Positions 23,546-32,604 of a DNA stretch of 64,000 bases are shown here, piece by piece. The translations under genes and the position numbers were made by a program. This DNA is from Gigaspora rosea (taxonomy: Eukaryota; Glomeromycota; Glomeromycetes; Diversisporales; Gigasporaceae). The notes beneath the pieces are model-generated. The model had not been told where the DNA came from and did not search any database. It saw nothing but the letters and a program-made list of their open reading frames with translations. How positions within the stretch are numbered: position 1 is the first letter of the stretch; the number at the start of each line of letters is the position of its first letter. The DNA is taken from assembly GCA_003550325.1 (NCBI GenBank), contig QKWP01001226.1, positions 2,458 through 66,457 on the forward strand. The letters are read 5' to 3'.

Positions 23546-24137
23546 CTAGGGTGGTAACTCAACTAAGTAAATCAAAACTATGTCAGCAATATTAGTAATT
23601 TTACTATGATCAGATTTTTTATCAGTATCAAAACCACTATTAAATATATATCATTTTACTTTATTTAATTAATAAGCAAAGCACAAAATTCTAAACGATT
23701 CAACTTGATATCGCACTTCTCTTTCGAACTTTTTTTAACTGAAAAATCTTTGCAAAGACCATATCTAAAAAGTTACGCTCGATTTTTTGTGACAATACTA
23801 GTAAAGTTTCGACTTGTACGTTTAAAATACAAATTTTTTCACTAAAATCAATGAAATTTGGATGTTCTATAAGACGATGTTTCAAAATTTATATATTAAT
23901 AGAAAATTCTAAAGCGTAACTTTATTCTCCAACATTTAATAAGTTACTTATGAAAATTTCAAAGTAATTCATTGGGTTTTCAATAAGTTATACCGTTTTA
24001 AAGTAATTATGATATCGATATGTAATACTGTATAGCAGTTAAGCAATAATTAAATTGATTTTCATTCGTGTAACATGAAAAATGTAATATATCAAAATTC
24101 CATAGTTTTGATTTATTTAGTTGAGTTACCACCCTAG
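23546..24137. mobile_element. 592-bp TIR element with 37-bp ends
   Basis: Ends CTAGGGTGGTAACTCAACTA... and its inverted copy match over 37 bp with one mismatch. ACGTACGTA stands on both sides (23537-23545, 24138-24146), but as this is itself a repeated word the true length of the duplication is uncertain. Absent from A. The interior is AT-rich and non-coding. Confidence 0.82.
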
Positions 24138-24213
24138 ACGTACGTACGTACTGTACATTTTTTCGAAATTATTTAAATTAATTGCACTCTTATTGGTTCA
24201 AGGTGGTCCGGTC

Positions 24214-24365
24214 CAGTGATGTTAAATGACCTGGTCATTTGAAAAATTTTTAAATGACCCTGAAATGACCGGTCATTATAGGTCATTTGAATTTTGGGTC
24301 ATTTGCAAATGACTCTTGACCAAATGACCATGGTCATTTGCAAATGACCGGGGTCATTTGTTAAG
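24214..24365. repeat. GGTCATTT/AAATGACC word-array
   Basis: Begins CAGTGATGTTAAATGACC and then repeats GGTCATTTG, CAAATGACC and AAATGACCGGTCATT at least ten times in both orientations. It may be the left end of a longer element: AGTGATG recurs inverted near 24594-24603 (GCATCACT), but no target duplication is visible. Absent from A. A related TGACC-rich hairpin is the hAT-like element at 49753-50163. Confidence 0.6.
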
Positions 24366-25003
24366 GGGTAAGAATTATAAAATTCTAGATAGCACGTCAA
24401 CGTGGCATCTACTTATTTCGAGGGTAATACAAACTCCTGGAGAGGAGATAGCTAATCGGAGAGTGCAAAATTTGACTAAAATTCCAGATCTGCCAGACGA
24501 AGAATCCGAACACGTGCAAAAGAAGAAAAAAGTGAAAACTAATATTTAAATCGATTTTGGTGCAAATGACGGGAATGAAATCTTACATATTGTAAGCATC
24601 ACTCTAACTCTATAGTCTCTAACCTTAAGACCTAACTCTAAATTTTTATCTCACGCACTTAGTTTTTTATTTACAAAATCGGAGATCCTTTTTTGGTTTG
24701 TAAATAAGTAAAATGCGTCAACGTGTTGGGCTTAGTAGTGTTAGCAAGCACGTTAATGTGCTAGGTAACACGCTAGCGTGTCATATATAAATTCAAATGT
24801 ATATAAACGAATGGATTTGACTTCAAACGGGAAGTTTTTACTAATTTAATTTTAACTAATTAAAACTTTTTTTTTATTACTGTTATTACAACTTTAAAAA
24901 AAAAGTTTTAATTATATAGTACATAAAAAAATAAAAAAATTCGAATACAAAAAATAAAATTTTGATTCAAAATTGATTTTTTTTTTTTTTTTTTTTTTTT
25001 TTT
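24366..25003. other. Spacer before assembly gap, unit B
   Basis: 24366-24790 has no counterpart in A; it contains a short frame (24358-24549, includes EEIANRRVQNLTKIPDL) that could be a gene fragment but cannot be recognised, plus CACGT-containing words near 24740-24780. From about 24850 homology with A (7855-7975) resumes and runs into a 28-base T tract at the gap edge. Confidence 0.4.
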
Positions 25004-25538
25004 NNNNNNNNNNNNNNNNNNNNNNNNNNNNNNNNNNNNNNNNNNNNNNNNNNNNNNNNNNNNNNNNNNNNNNNNNNNNNNNNNNNNNNNNNNNNNNNNN
25101 NNNNNNNNNNNNNNNNNNNNNNNNNNNNNNNNNNNNNNNNNNNNNNNNNNNNNNNNNNNNNNNNNNNNNNNNNNNNNNNNNNNNNNNNNNNNNNNNNNNN
25201 NNNNNNNNNNNNNNNNNNNNNNNNNNNNNNNNNNNNNNNNNNNNNNNNNNNNNNNNNNNNNNNNNNNNNNNNNNNNNNNNNNNNNNNNNNNNNNNNNNNN
25301 NNNNNNNNNNNNNNNNNNNNNNNNNNNNNNNNNNNNNNNNNNNNNNNNNNNNNNNNNNNNNNNNNNNNNNNNNNNNNNNNNNNNNNNNNNNNNNNNNNNN
25401 NNNNNNNNNNNNNNNNNNNNNNNNNNNNNNNNNNNNNNNNNNNNNNNNNNNNNNNNNNNNNNNNNNNNNNNNNNNNNNNNNNNNNNNNNNNNNNNNNNNN
25501 NNNNNNNNNNNNNNNNNNNNNNNNNNNNNNNNNNNNNN
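25004..25538. other. Assembly gap (N)
   Basis: 535 undetermined bases. By alignment with unit A it replaces about 7980-8608, the G/C-rich patch of the unit. Reading frames crossing it are meaningless. Confidence 1.
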
Positions 25539-25759
25539 AATATATTGTATTGCTTAATAATTTATAAACTTTAACGTCGTTTTTTAGTTTTTTTTCGTCT
25601 TTTTTCTTTTGTTGTCCAAATAATTAACTTGTTTATTTCATTTATAAATTTATGTAGACCGTTTTCGAAAATTATATGTATTCTTTATATAAGATGTTTG
25701 ATTCATTTTATATATGCGATAGTATAGTTTTGTTAATTATAGAGGAAGTATAAAAAATG

Positions 25760-27403
25760 GGAATAAAGGGTGTGTAACTTGTTATAAGAAATTTTTTTAA
25801 TGAAGCTCTTGTGTTTATAAGCTATATTTTAAAGCTATATTTTAACCCGGAGGAATAGTTTTATTCATTTACAACGCGAGTTAGTTTGCTTCGAAGTTAC
25901 AGAAAGTGCATCACGTGGATAATAAACCGTTTTATTATTGGTCAGCTACTTCATGATCAGAAACGAAAAATACGATTGCATTTATTTATTATCAAAAATC
26001 TGCTAATATGGGGTGATGTTAGTGGAATGTTTCAAGTTGGTTATTGTTATCGAAATGAGAATTGGTGTAATAAAAGATTTGCAAAAGGCCGACGAATGGT
26101 ATCAAAGGTATAAAATTGATGCTTCTTTTTTTTTTAAATGGTATTGTTATTAAACATTTATCTAATAAATTTTCATGTTTAAATAATTGATTAGAGGGAT
26201 AAATTTAGCATCAGGTAGTTTTCATTGTTATTGATTAATTATAAAAGTTTAAAGCATAAATAACTAAAAAAAATTTATTTACTAGTCACAAACGAATGGG
26301 TGCTTGAAAGTTCTGACATTGATGATGATTTGAAAACAATGTTGGTTAAAAATAAATACCAGTTGTCATGGATCCCTTACAATGAATTTAAAAATATAGA
26401 AAAGATAGGAGAAGGTGGATTTGCAACTGTGCACCATGCTATGTGATTTAATAAAATACAAAATTTTGATACACCTGTGGCGCTCAAATTACTTAGCGGA
26501 TCAAATAGCTATAATGGCGAATTCATGAATGAGGTAACTTTATAAAAAAATTAATAAAAAATAAATAAAAAAAATTTTTAAATAAAAAAATTAATAAAAA
26601 AAAAAAATAAAAGAAAAATAAAAAAAAAGAAATAAAAAAACAAAATTTTTAAAAAAAATTAGAAAAAAAAAGGAAAAAAAATACAAAAAATAAAAACAAA
26701 ATAAAAAAAAAAAAAAAAAAGGGTCATTGCATAAAAATCTTCATTCTGTAGCGCAAATGAATTGGGAGAAAAAATTGAATCTTTTACATTGTATTGCTTC
26801 AGATCTCAAAATTATTCATTCTCATGGACTTGTTCACCGAGATTTGCATAGTGGAAATATATTACAAGATGACTTACATAATGCATATATTGCAGATTTA
26901 GGGCTTTCAATGTCTGCAAATATGAAATTAAAATTTAAACCTGGTGAAATTTATGGGGATTTACCATATGTTGCTCCTGAAGTTTTAAATACAAATTTAT
27001 ATACTGAAGCATCAGATATTTACTCATTTGGAATAATCATGACTGAAATTTTTACAGGATATCCGCCATATTATAACATTCCACATAATGAAATTCTAGC
27101 AATTCAAATTTGCTTAGGTCTTAGACCTAAAATCAAATGTAAAATTCCAAAATTGCTTCAAGATTTAATGAATAGATGTCTAGATGCCAAACCTCAGAAT
27201 CGACCAACTGCTAATGAATTAGTAAACATAATAGAAAAAATATGATCAAAATTTAAAAGATGAACAAACTGAATTATATAAACAAGTTGAAGAAATTAAA
27301 AATTTAACAAATAATTCGTCGACTGATTATCAAATACATGAACAAGCTATTTATACGGATCGACTTTTGGACTTTCAAAAGCTTCCTGAACCAATGAATG
27401 CAG
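25760..27403 (+). pseudogene. Sel1-repeat/protein-kinase fusion pseudogene, unit B
   Basis: Colinear with 8839-10480. The Sel1 remnant and the same frameshifted GDVSGMFQVGYC are at 25980-26060. The kinase exon (glycine loop IGEGGFATV, VAIK lysine in PVALKLL) carries TGG-to-TGA at 26444-26446. The catalytic half is open: MNWEKKLNLLHCIAS, HRDLHSGN, DLG, DLPYVAPEVL, SFGIIMTEI, QNRPTANELVN, with the shared -1 shift near 27238. Here the codon that is TAG in A is GAG. The 177 bases 26544-26720 covering the intron and the alphaC-to-hinge region are corrupted in the assembly (separate entry), so this part must not be read as a biological deletion. Confidence 0.85.
26544..26720 (+). other. Corrupted consensus: run-end bases written as 'a'
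   Basis: This A-rich stretch is not low-complexity DNA in origin. Aligned without gaps to 9621-9797 of unit A, it keeps a base only where the next base in A is identical and has 'a' everywhere else: homopolymer runs of n keep n-1 bases, single bases become 'a'. I checked all 177 positions by eye; only two run-initial bases (opposite 9704 and 9734) break the rule. Homologous sequence resumes unaltered at 26721. Lengths are equal, so the true sequence is nearly that of A. It is a consensus or base-calling artefact. Confidence 0.9.
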
Positions 27404-28364
27404 GTTATAATATTTTCAAAATGATAGTAAATTATATATTAATTTAGTTTAACTTTATTGATTTTGAACATGTTTTTAGTAAGCAGACCGGTTGACTCAA
27501 TAGTGAATACTATATTGACTTTAATTATGATTGAGGGATTAAAAAAATTATTTGTTGCTTATTCTATATTTGTATTTAGACTATTGAATAAATTTTTAAA
27601 GGTACAATTATTTATATATTAGAAAGAGCACTGTAAAAATTATCATTTGCAATATGGGTGACATCCACTAATATTGTTAACTAGATGATTAGTAACAAAT
27701 TTTGCGGTATTTACGTGATGAACAACCATATAAGACGTCACTAGTGATTAAATGGCTTGAAATGAAACCGCGAGCCAAACAGCTTAGCTATAAGTTTACT
27801 AATAAAGCATTGGCTCTACTTATAAAAAAAATTTTTTTATAAAGACACAGAGTGCCTTTTCTAAATGCACCCTCTTTTAAATATTTGATCGACCAGGATG
27901 ACCCAAAAAATTTAGGTTACCTTATAGACTCGGAATAACGCCCATTGGCGTTATTTTGAAATCAGGATTTATTATAATTAAGGGTGTTAATTTTATATTT
28001 CCAAATAACCACATGGGCGCACTCGAAATAACGCACAAGTGGGCGTTATTCCGAGTTTATACGGTATATGAAATAGTTTGTAGCTTCAGCATATATAATT
28101 CAAGTGACATTATATATGGTCATAACTACTTTGTCTGAAGTTATCCTAACGATTTGAGTAAAGATTTTCTTTCAGTCCATCACCTTATCGCTATGTGCTT
28201 GTCGCCAGTCATTAATTATACGTAATACCTCTTTCCAATAATAAGGATTACAGCATGATATGAGTGACAGAATTTTGTGTGGCATGGGAATACACTGTGC
28301 CTATTTAAAATAATCTGAACTCCTGACCTTAATACAATACAGACTCGATCAGATCATGAATTAC
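27404..28364. other. Spacer between the kinase and TLDc genes, unit B
   Basis: Homologous to 10481-11595 of A, without the 179-bp insertion of A. Contains the 145-bp MITE (27920-28064). The donor after NAG is GTTATAAT here rather than GTAATAAT. Confidence 0.5.
27920..28064. mobile_element. 145-bp TA-flanked MITE (unit B)
   Basis: Orthologous to 10988-11132, same ends with one change near the left tip (CCTTATAGAC). Confidence 0.75.
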
Positions 28365-30551
28365 CATCAGCAAAAATATGTATGTGTAAACTTTCACAAG
28401 TTTTTACGGTATGTAAGAAAATCGTAAACTTACGTAAAATTTAGTGTAATACTACATAAGTCTTACGATGCGTAAGAAAATCGTAACTTTACATAAAAAT
28501 TTTATGTAAATTTACGATTTTCTTATGCACTGAAAACTTATATAGTTTTATGCTAAACCTTTTACATAAGTTTACGATTTTCTTATATATTGTAAAAACT
28601 TGCGAAAGTTTATACTAAATTTTTTACAATTTTTTTATGAACCGTAAGAAATTATAAATTTACGCTAAATTTCTTACATAAATATTCAAACCCTTTTGAA
28701 ATATTTTAGGACTAGAAAACCAAGCTGGATCAATAGATCTGTAACCTGGATCGCGCATTGGACTAATTTTTCAAAATAGTTCAAAATAGTTTGATGATGC
28801 TCAAATTCTGTACTACAAGATCAGATTAGATCTTTTGTTTATAATTAGATCTTTTATTTTGTTTTTTTTCACTTTTTTGTTTTCATTTTGTTTTTTATTT
28901 TTGTTTGATGGTTTGTTTTTGTTTTGCTTTTTTGTTTTCAATTTGTTCTTTTTTAATTTTTTTTTATTTATTTATTTTTTAATTTTTAATTATTTTATTT
29001 TTATTTCAGCACTTTACTGAACACCTTTGCAAGAAAACCAACAACTTTTCAGCACTTTGCGCATGCCTACTCAGACTTCTGAAACTTTGTAAAAATACAC
29101 AACTGATTTCCCCAGCAATTTCTAAATTTTCAGGAATACTTTATTAGAGAAATGAGCGCAAGTTTCGCAAGTTTTCACAAGTTTTTGCAAGTTTTTACAA
29201 GTTTTTGCAAGGTTTCACTCGCTTTATTATTTTTTCATGTTTTTTGTTTTTGTTTTTTTTTGTTTTATTTTTTATTAATTTATTTTATTTTGACACTTTG
29301 CGAGAACAGAACTCTTACTTCCTAGCACTTTGCAAGAAAACCAACCCAGACTTTTTTGACACTTTGCAACTTTTTTGGCATTTTGCAAGAACATTAATCC
29401 AGCTTTCGCAATTTCTGAATTTGCAAGAACATGAACTCTTACTTTAGAGAAATGAAGATTTGGAGCTTTGTTTATTTTTTTTATTAGTTTGCTTACATTT
29501 TTTGTTTGTTTTTTTTACTTATTTTTTTAACTTTATTTTATTATTCCTGACTTTTTCGAAACTTTGCGATTTTCTGGTATTTTACAAAACAAAGGTTATA
29601 GCCAAAACAAAAGAAATAGCCAAAGCAAAAACAATAGAAAACAAAGAAGTGGGGATAATAGCTAATTGTAGGTTGAGCAAAAATAAGTATATAGTGTATA
29701 TAGTAATAGAATTAAATGCAACAAAGTGCGAAAGTAGTTTAAAATATTTGTAATAACATAATATATAATAAAGTATATAATATTAATTAAAAATATATTT
29801 TAATAAATGTAAACTATAATGTATAATAAGAGTAAATAAAAGTGTTTTAGTAAGCAGTGCACCTGCACTGCAGTGCACCCCTTTTATGTTTCTCAAAATT
29901 TACTAGGGTAACCCCTGCTGCATTTTTAACAAAAATGATCCTCTCGCAATTCTGTACTAATCTTGACTCTAATCCTAACCCTAACCCCTAATCTCTAACC
30001 CTAACCCTAACTCTAACTTTAATTATTATTTATATTTGTTGCTATAGGGTGCACTGTGGGTGCACTGTAGTGCAGGGTGCACTGCTTACTAAAATCCTAA
30101 ATAAAAATATAAAATTTTATATTAAATTGTGAAACCTTGCAAATATATATTGCGTAAATCTATAAAAAAGCATAATTATATAAATATATATATCGTTTAT
30201 TCATTTTTTAAAAATTTTTAAAAATTTGCGAAAATTTGCAAAATATTGCAAAATATTGCAAAAACATCACAAAATATGTGAAAATATTACTCCTGTAATT
30301 CTGCACCTCCTGAAGGGCATTTTTTTATTTGATCTATTTTGTATATATTATTTTGTATTGATCATAAGATTTTTGAAATATTGCAGCAATAGCTTACATC
30401 AGATTACATATATATAATTCACTGATGTACTATAGTGTAAACTTACATAATTATTACGCCTACATAATACTCCAAACTAATCATAAGTTTTTCGCAAGTT
30501 TACGCTCGCGTAAAAACTTGCAGAGGGTTACGCATATTTTTTTTGCTAATG
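28365..30551. mobile_element. 2.2-kb element private to unit B, 3-bp target duplication
   Basis: Unit A reads GAATTACCTAATA without interruption (near 11595). In B the triplet TAC flanks the insert (28362-28364, 30552-30554), whose ends are CATCAGCAAAAATATG and its near-complement CATATTTTTTTTGCTAATG. Both subterminal regions (28376-28690 and 30410-30530) are crowded with TTTACG/CGTAAA words in both orientations, as in CACTA-type elements, which also make 2-3 bp duplications. The middle has T-rich tracts and repeats of CTTTGCAAGAA. No transposase frame is seen. A 256-bp element is nested at 29842-30097. The class is tentative. Confidence 0.75.
29842..30097. mobile_element. 256-bp nested TIR element with telomere-like core, 9-bp duplication
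   Basis: TAAATAAAA is duplicated at 29833-29841 and 30098-30106. Ends share TTTTAGTAAGCAGTGCACC in inverted orientation; GTGCA/TGCAC words abound. The core (about 29968-30020) has CCTAACCCTAACCCC and CTAACCCTAACCCTAAC. It is one of several elements in this window with (CCCTAA)n cores. Confidence 0.85.
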
Positions 30552-30677
30552 TACCTAATAGATTTTGGCTTAAATCCTTAATTAAATATGAATATTTGCA
30601 TGACAAAACATGTGGTATAACCATCACCTGCTTATATAAAAAGAATTCTACTGTTGAAATGTATCCATGTTTATATT

Positions 30678-31215
30678 ATGCCAAAATTTTTAGAAATTAT
30701 CAATGAGGAACATGCAGCAGAAATTGCATCATGGATTGATGAAAAATTAGAAGCTTATTTAGTAGAAAATAATCCGTATAAATTTAAATTACATATTCAT
30801 AGTAATAAAAATGATTTCACACCCAAATCATTTTGAAATGTATATGATAAGCAGGCAAATACTGTTTTATTTATTAAAGTTAAAAACACTGATGAGATTC
30901 TTGGTGGATATAATCCTATAGAATGGGATAAATCATTTAAATACTAAAGAAACTGTAATAATAGTTTTATTTTTTCGTCAAAAAATAATATTTATTTTAA
31001 GTTGTGTAAAAGATACAGATTATGCAATTTATTGTGATTCTAGTTATGGCCCATGTTTTGGTAGTGGTTTTGACATTTGTATAGTAAATAATCTTGTGCA
31101 ATGTTGGTATAGACATAGTTTATATGAAAAAGCAATTAGAGATACAAATAGTAAAGATAGCAAATATTATTTTTTAGTGAAAGAATGTAAAATATTTCAA
31201 GTTCAACTAAAGTAA
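30678..31215 (+). pseudogene. TLDc-only gene, unit B, heavily decayed
   Basis: Colinear with 11730-12269 and 51732-52271. From ATG 30678 the frame reads MPKFLEIINEEHAAEIASWI and then hits TGA near 30835 (Trp in A and C) and TAA near 30945 (Trp again). A 14-bp deletion removes part of TIQSSI and 9 bp are inserted near 31152. About 24 of some 28 substitutions relative to A and C are C-to-T or G-to-A, nearly all at CpG or CpA/TpG. The core promoter block (ACCATCACCTGCTTATATA) is retained upstream. Confidence 0.88.
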
Positions 31216-31863
31216 TATATTTAAATAATTAATTAGATTATCTAATAAATGGTCTCTTATTGTATTTTAGTCCTTTTTTTATTTTACTACTTAATGAACA
31301 AATATACAAAGAACAGTTTATTAAAATTCAAATAAATACTATTAGCTACCTGTGGGATGTTACATTACGTACGAACGCTATTTTCTTTATATATACTCTA
31401 CTCTTAAAACCTGAAATTTTTTCTTTTTTCAATTAACAAAATTATAAGGAACATAAATATATAAATTTTATTTGCTTCTTATAAAAAATTTCAGTTCATT
31501 TTTGAAAACCTGAAATAAGCTTTTTTTAAAATCAATTTTGGCATGTATAGTGCCAACCAAACACTAATAAAATTTTTACTATTACATAATGATCTACAAA
31601 TGTTAGCCAATAGTAAATCATGAGTTTGTGATATGATCAAAAAAGATTCAAACAATATAAAAATTGCTTATAATACAAATTCTGCATAGAAATTCTTTTT
31701 GTGCATTAACAAAGTTTATTCTTGACCAAAGCAATGGCACATATTTCTAAAAATAGCCCTATTGTTAGAAATCTTTTGTTTTTTGTCACAATGCATTATA
31801 CTGTAAAACACAAATTTTTTCAAACAAGTTATGTAAATACAAATATATAAGTTAGAATATATC
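31216..31863. other. 3' flank of the TLDc gene, unit B
   Basis: Homologous to 12270-12913 and again enriched for C-to-T and G-to-A differences from A (for example GACATG to GATATG, GCATAACG to ACATAATG). It includes the empty site (near 31844) of the unit A retroposon. Confidence 0.5.
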
Positions 31864-32045
31864 ATGTATAAAATTAATTATTTGTATAACCATAGAACCA
31901 TATTTACTACTCTAGTAACTTTTGGAGTGATTGCAAAAGAAATACAAGATAAAGAAAATATTAAACAACAAAAACTTTAAGAAATAATAGCAAAAAAGAA
32001 CAGAAAGCAGCAAAAAAAAAAAAACAAAAAGAAAAAAACAAAACC
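31864..32045 (+). pseudogene. Lysine-rich ORF, unit B, with CAA-to-TAA stop
   Basis: Homologue of 13313-13510 beginning MYKINYLYNHRTIFTTLVTF. A stop replaces Gln (CTTCAAGAA in A, CTTTAAGAA here, 31978-31980), again a C-to-T change. Confidence 0.55.
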
Positions 32046-32057
32046 TAACAAATAATA

Positions 32058-32477
32058 AGCCTATACAAAATAAATTTCTTGGTTTAAATAACCCAGCCGG
32101 GTCCAAAAATTAAAAACTATAAATTTTTGTTTTTTTAATTAGACAATAGAAATGAGATCAATGGGTCTAGACCCCTGGTGGGGTTGTACAATGATAGTAC
32201 CAAATCAACCTTAACCAAATATAGTATTGTATATCGATTTGTATGTGATAAATTTGAAAGAATCCGGAGATGAATTTTTTTTGTTTTTATTCATTTCTGG
32301 GGTGGGACCGGGTCGCAAATGAAATGTTTTACGTAACAATTCCATTAGGCATAGAATATGCAACAATTTATTAAATTGATATATAAAAAAAATTTTTCTA
32401 AAAAAAAAAATCTGGATGGCCAGGTCAAAAATTTTATTTTATGTTATGTAAACCAAGAAATTTATTTTGTATGGCCT
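32058..32477. mobile_element. 420-bp TIR element at the B/C junction
   Basis: Ends AGCCTATACAAAATAAATTT and AAATTTATTTTGTATGGCCT are inverted copies of about 30 bp; AATA stands on both sides. It interrupts the junction sequence seen intact at 13500-13540 and 30-70. A second member of the family is at 57701-57896. GGGTCC and GGACCGGGTC words lie inside. No coding capacity. Confidence 0.7.
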
Positions 32478-32604
32478 AATATAAAAAAAAAAATTTGAAT
32501 TTCTAAATTTTTTAGAACAATTATATTAGATTTCTAAAAATAGAAGCCAATAGTCAAATTTAATATTAAATAATAAATAGATAATAAATTTTATATATAA
32601 AATT

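Larger units (their letters stand above)
13521..32050 (+). repeat. Tandem unit B
   Basis: Second direct copy of the unit, in the same order as A. It is longer mainly because of discrete insertions absent from A and, where C can be compared, absent from C: 14404-14846, 15381-16786, 21650-21847, 23546-24137 and 28365-30551. It contains a 535-bp gap (25004-25538) that corresponds to about 7980-8608 in A. Genes in B are more damaged than in A. Confidence 0.9.

Noticed and set aside
24973-25557. Long reading frames across N runs (also 40308-41315 on both strands)
   Set aside because: They consist of undetermined bases.
26544-26720. A-rich tract as a biological insertion or a deletion of the kinase alphaC region
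   Set aside because: It is the unit A sequence after a deterministic run-end substitution, so it is an artefact.
29965-30022. True telomere or chromosome end
   Set aside because: Only a few degenerate CCCTAA units, flanked on both sides by inverted ends of a 256-bp insertion.
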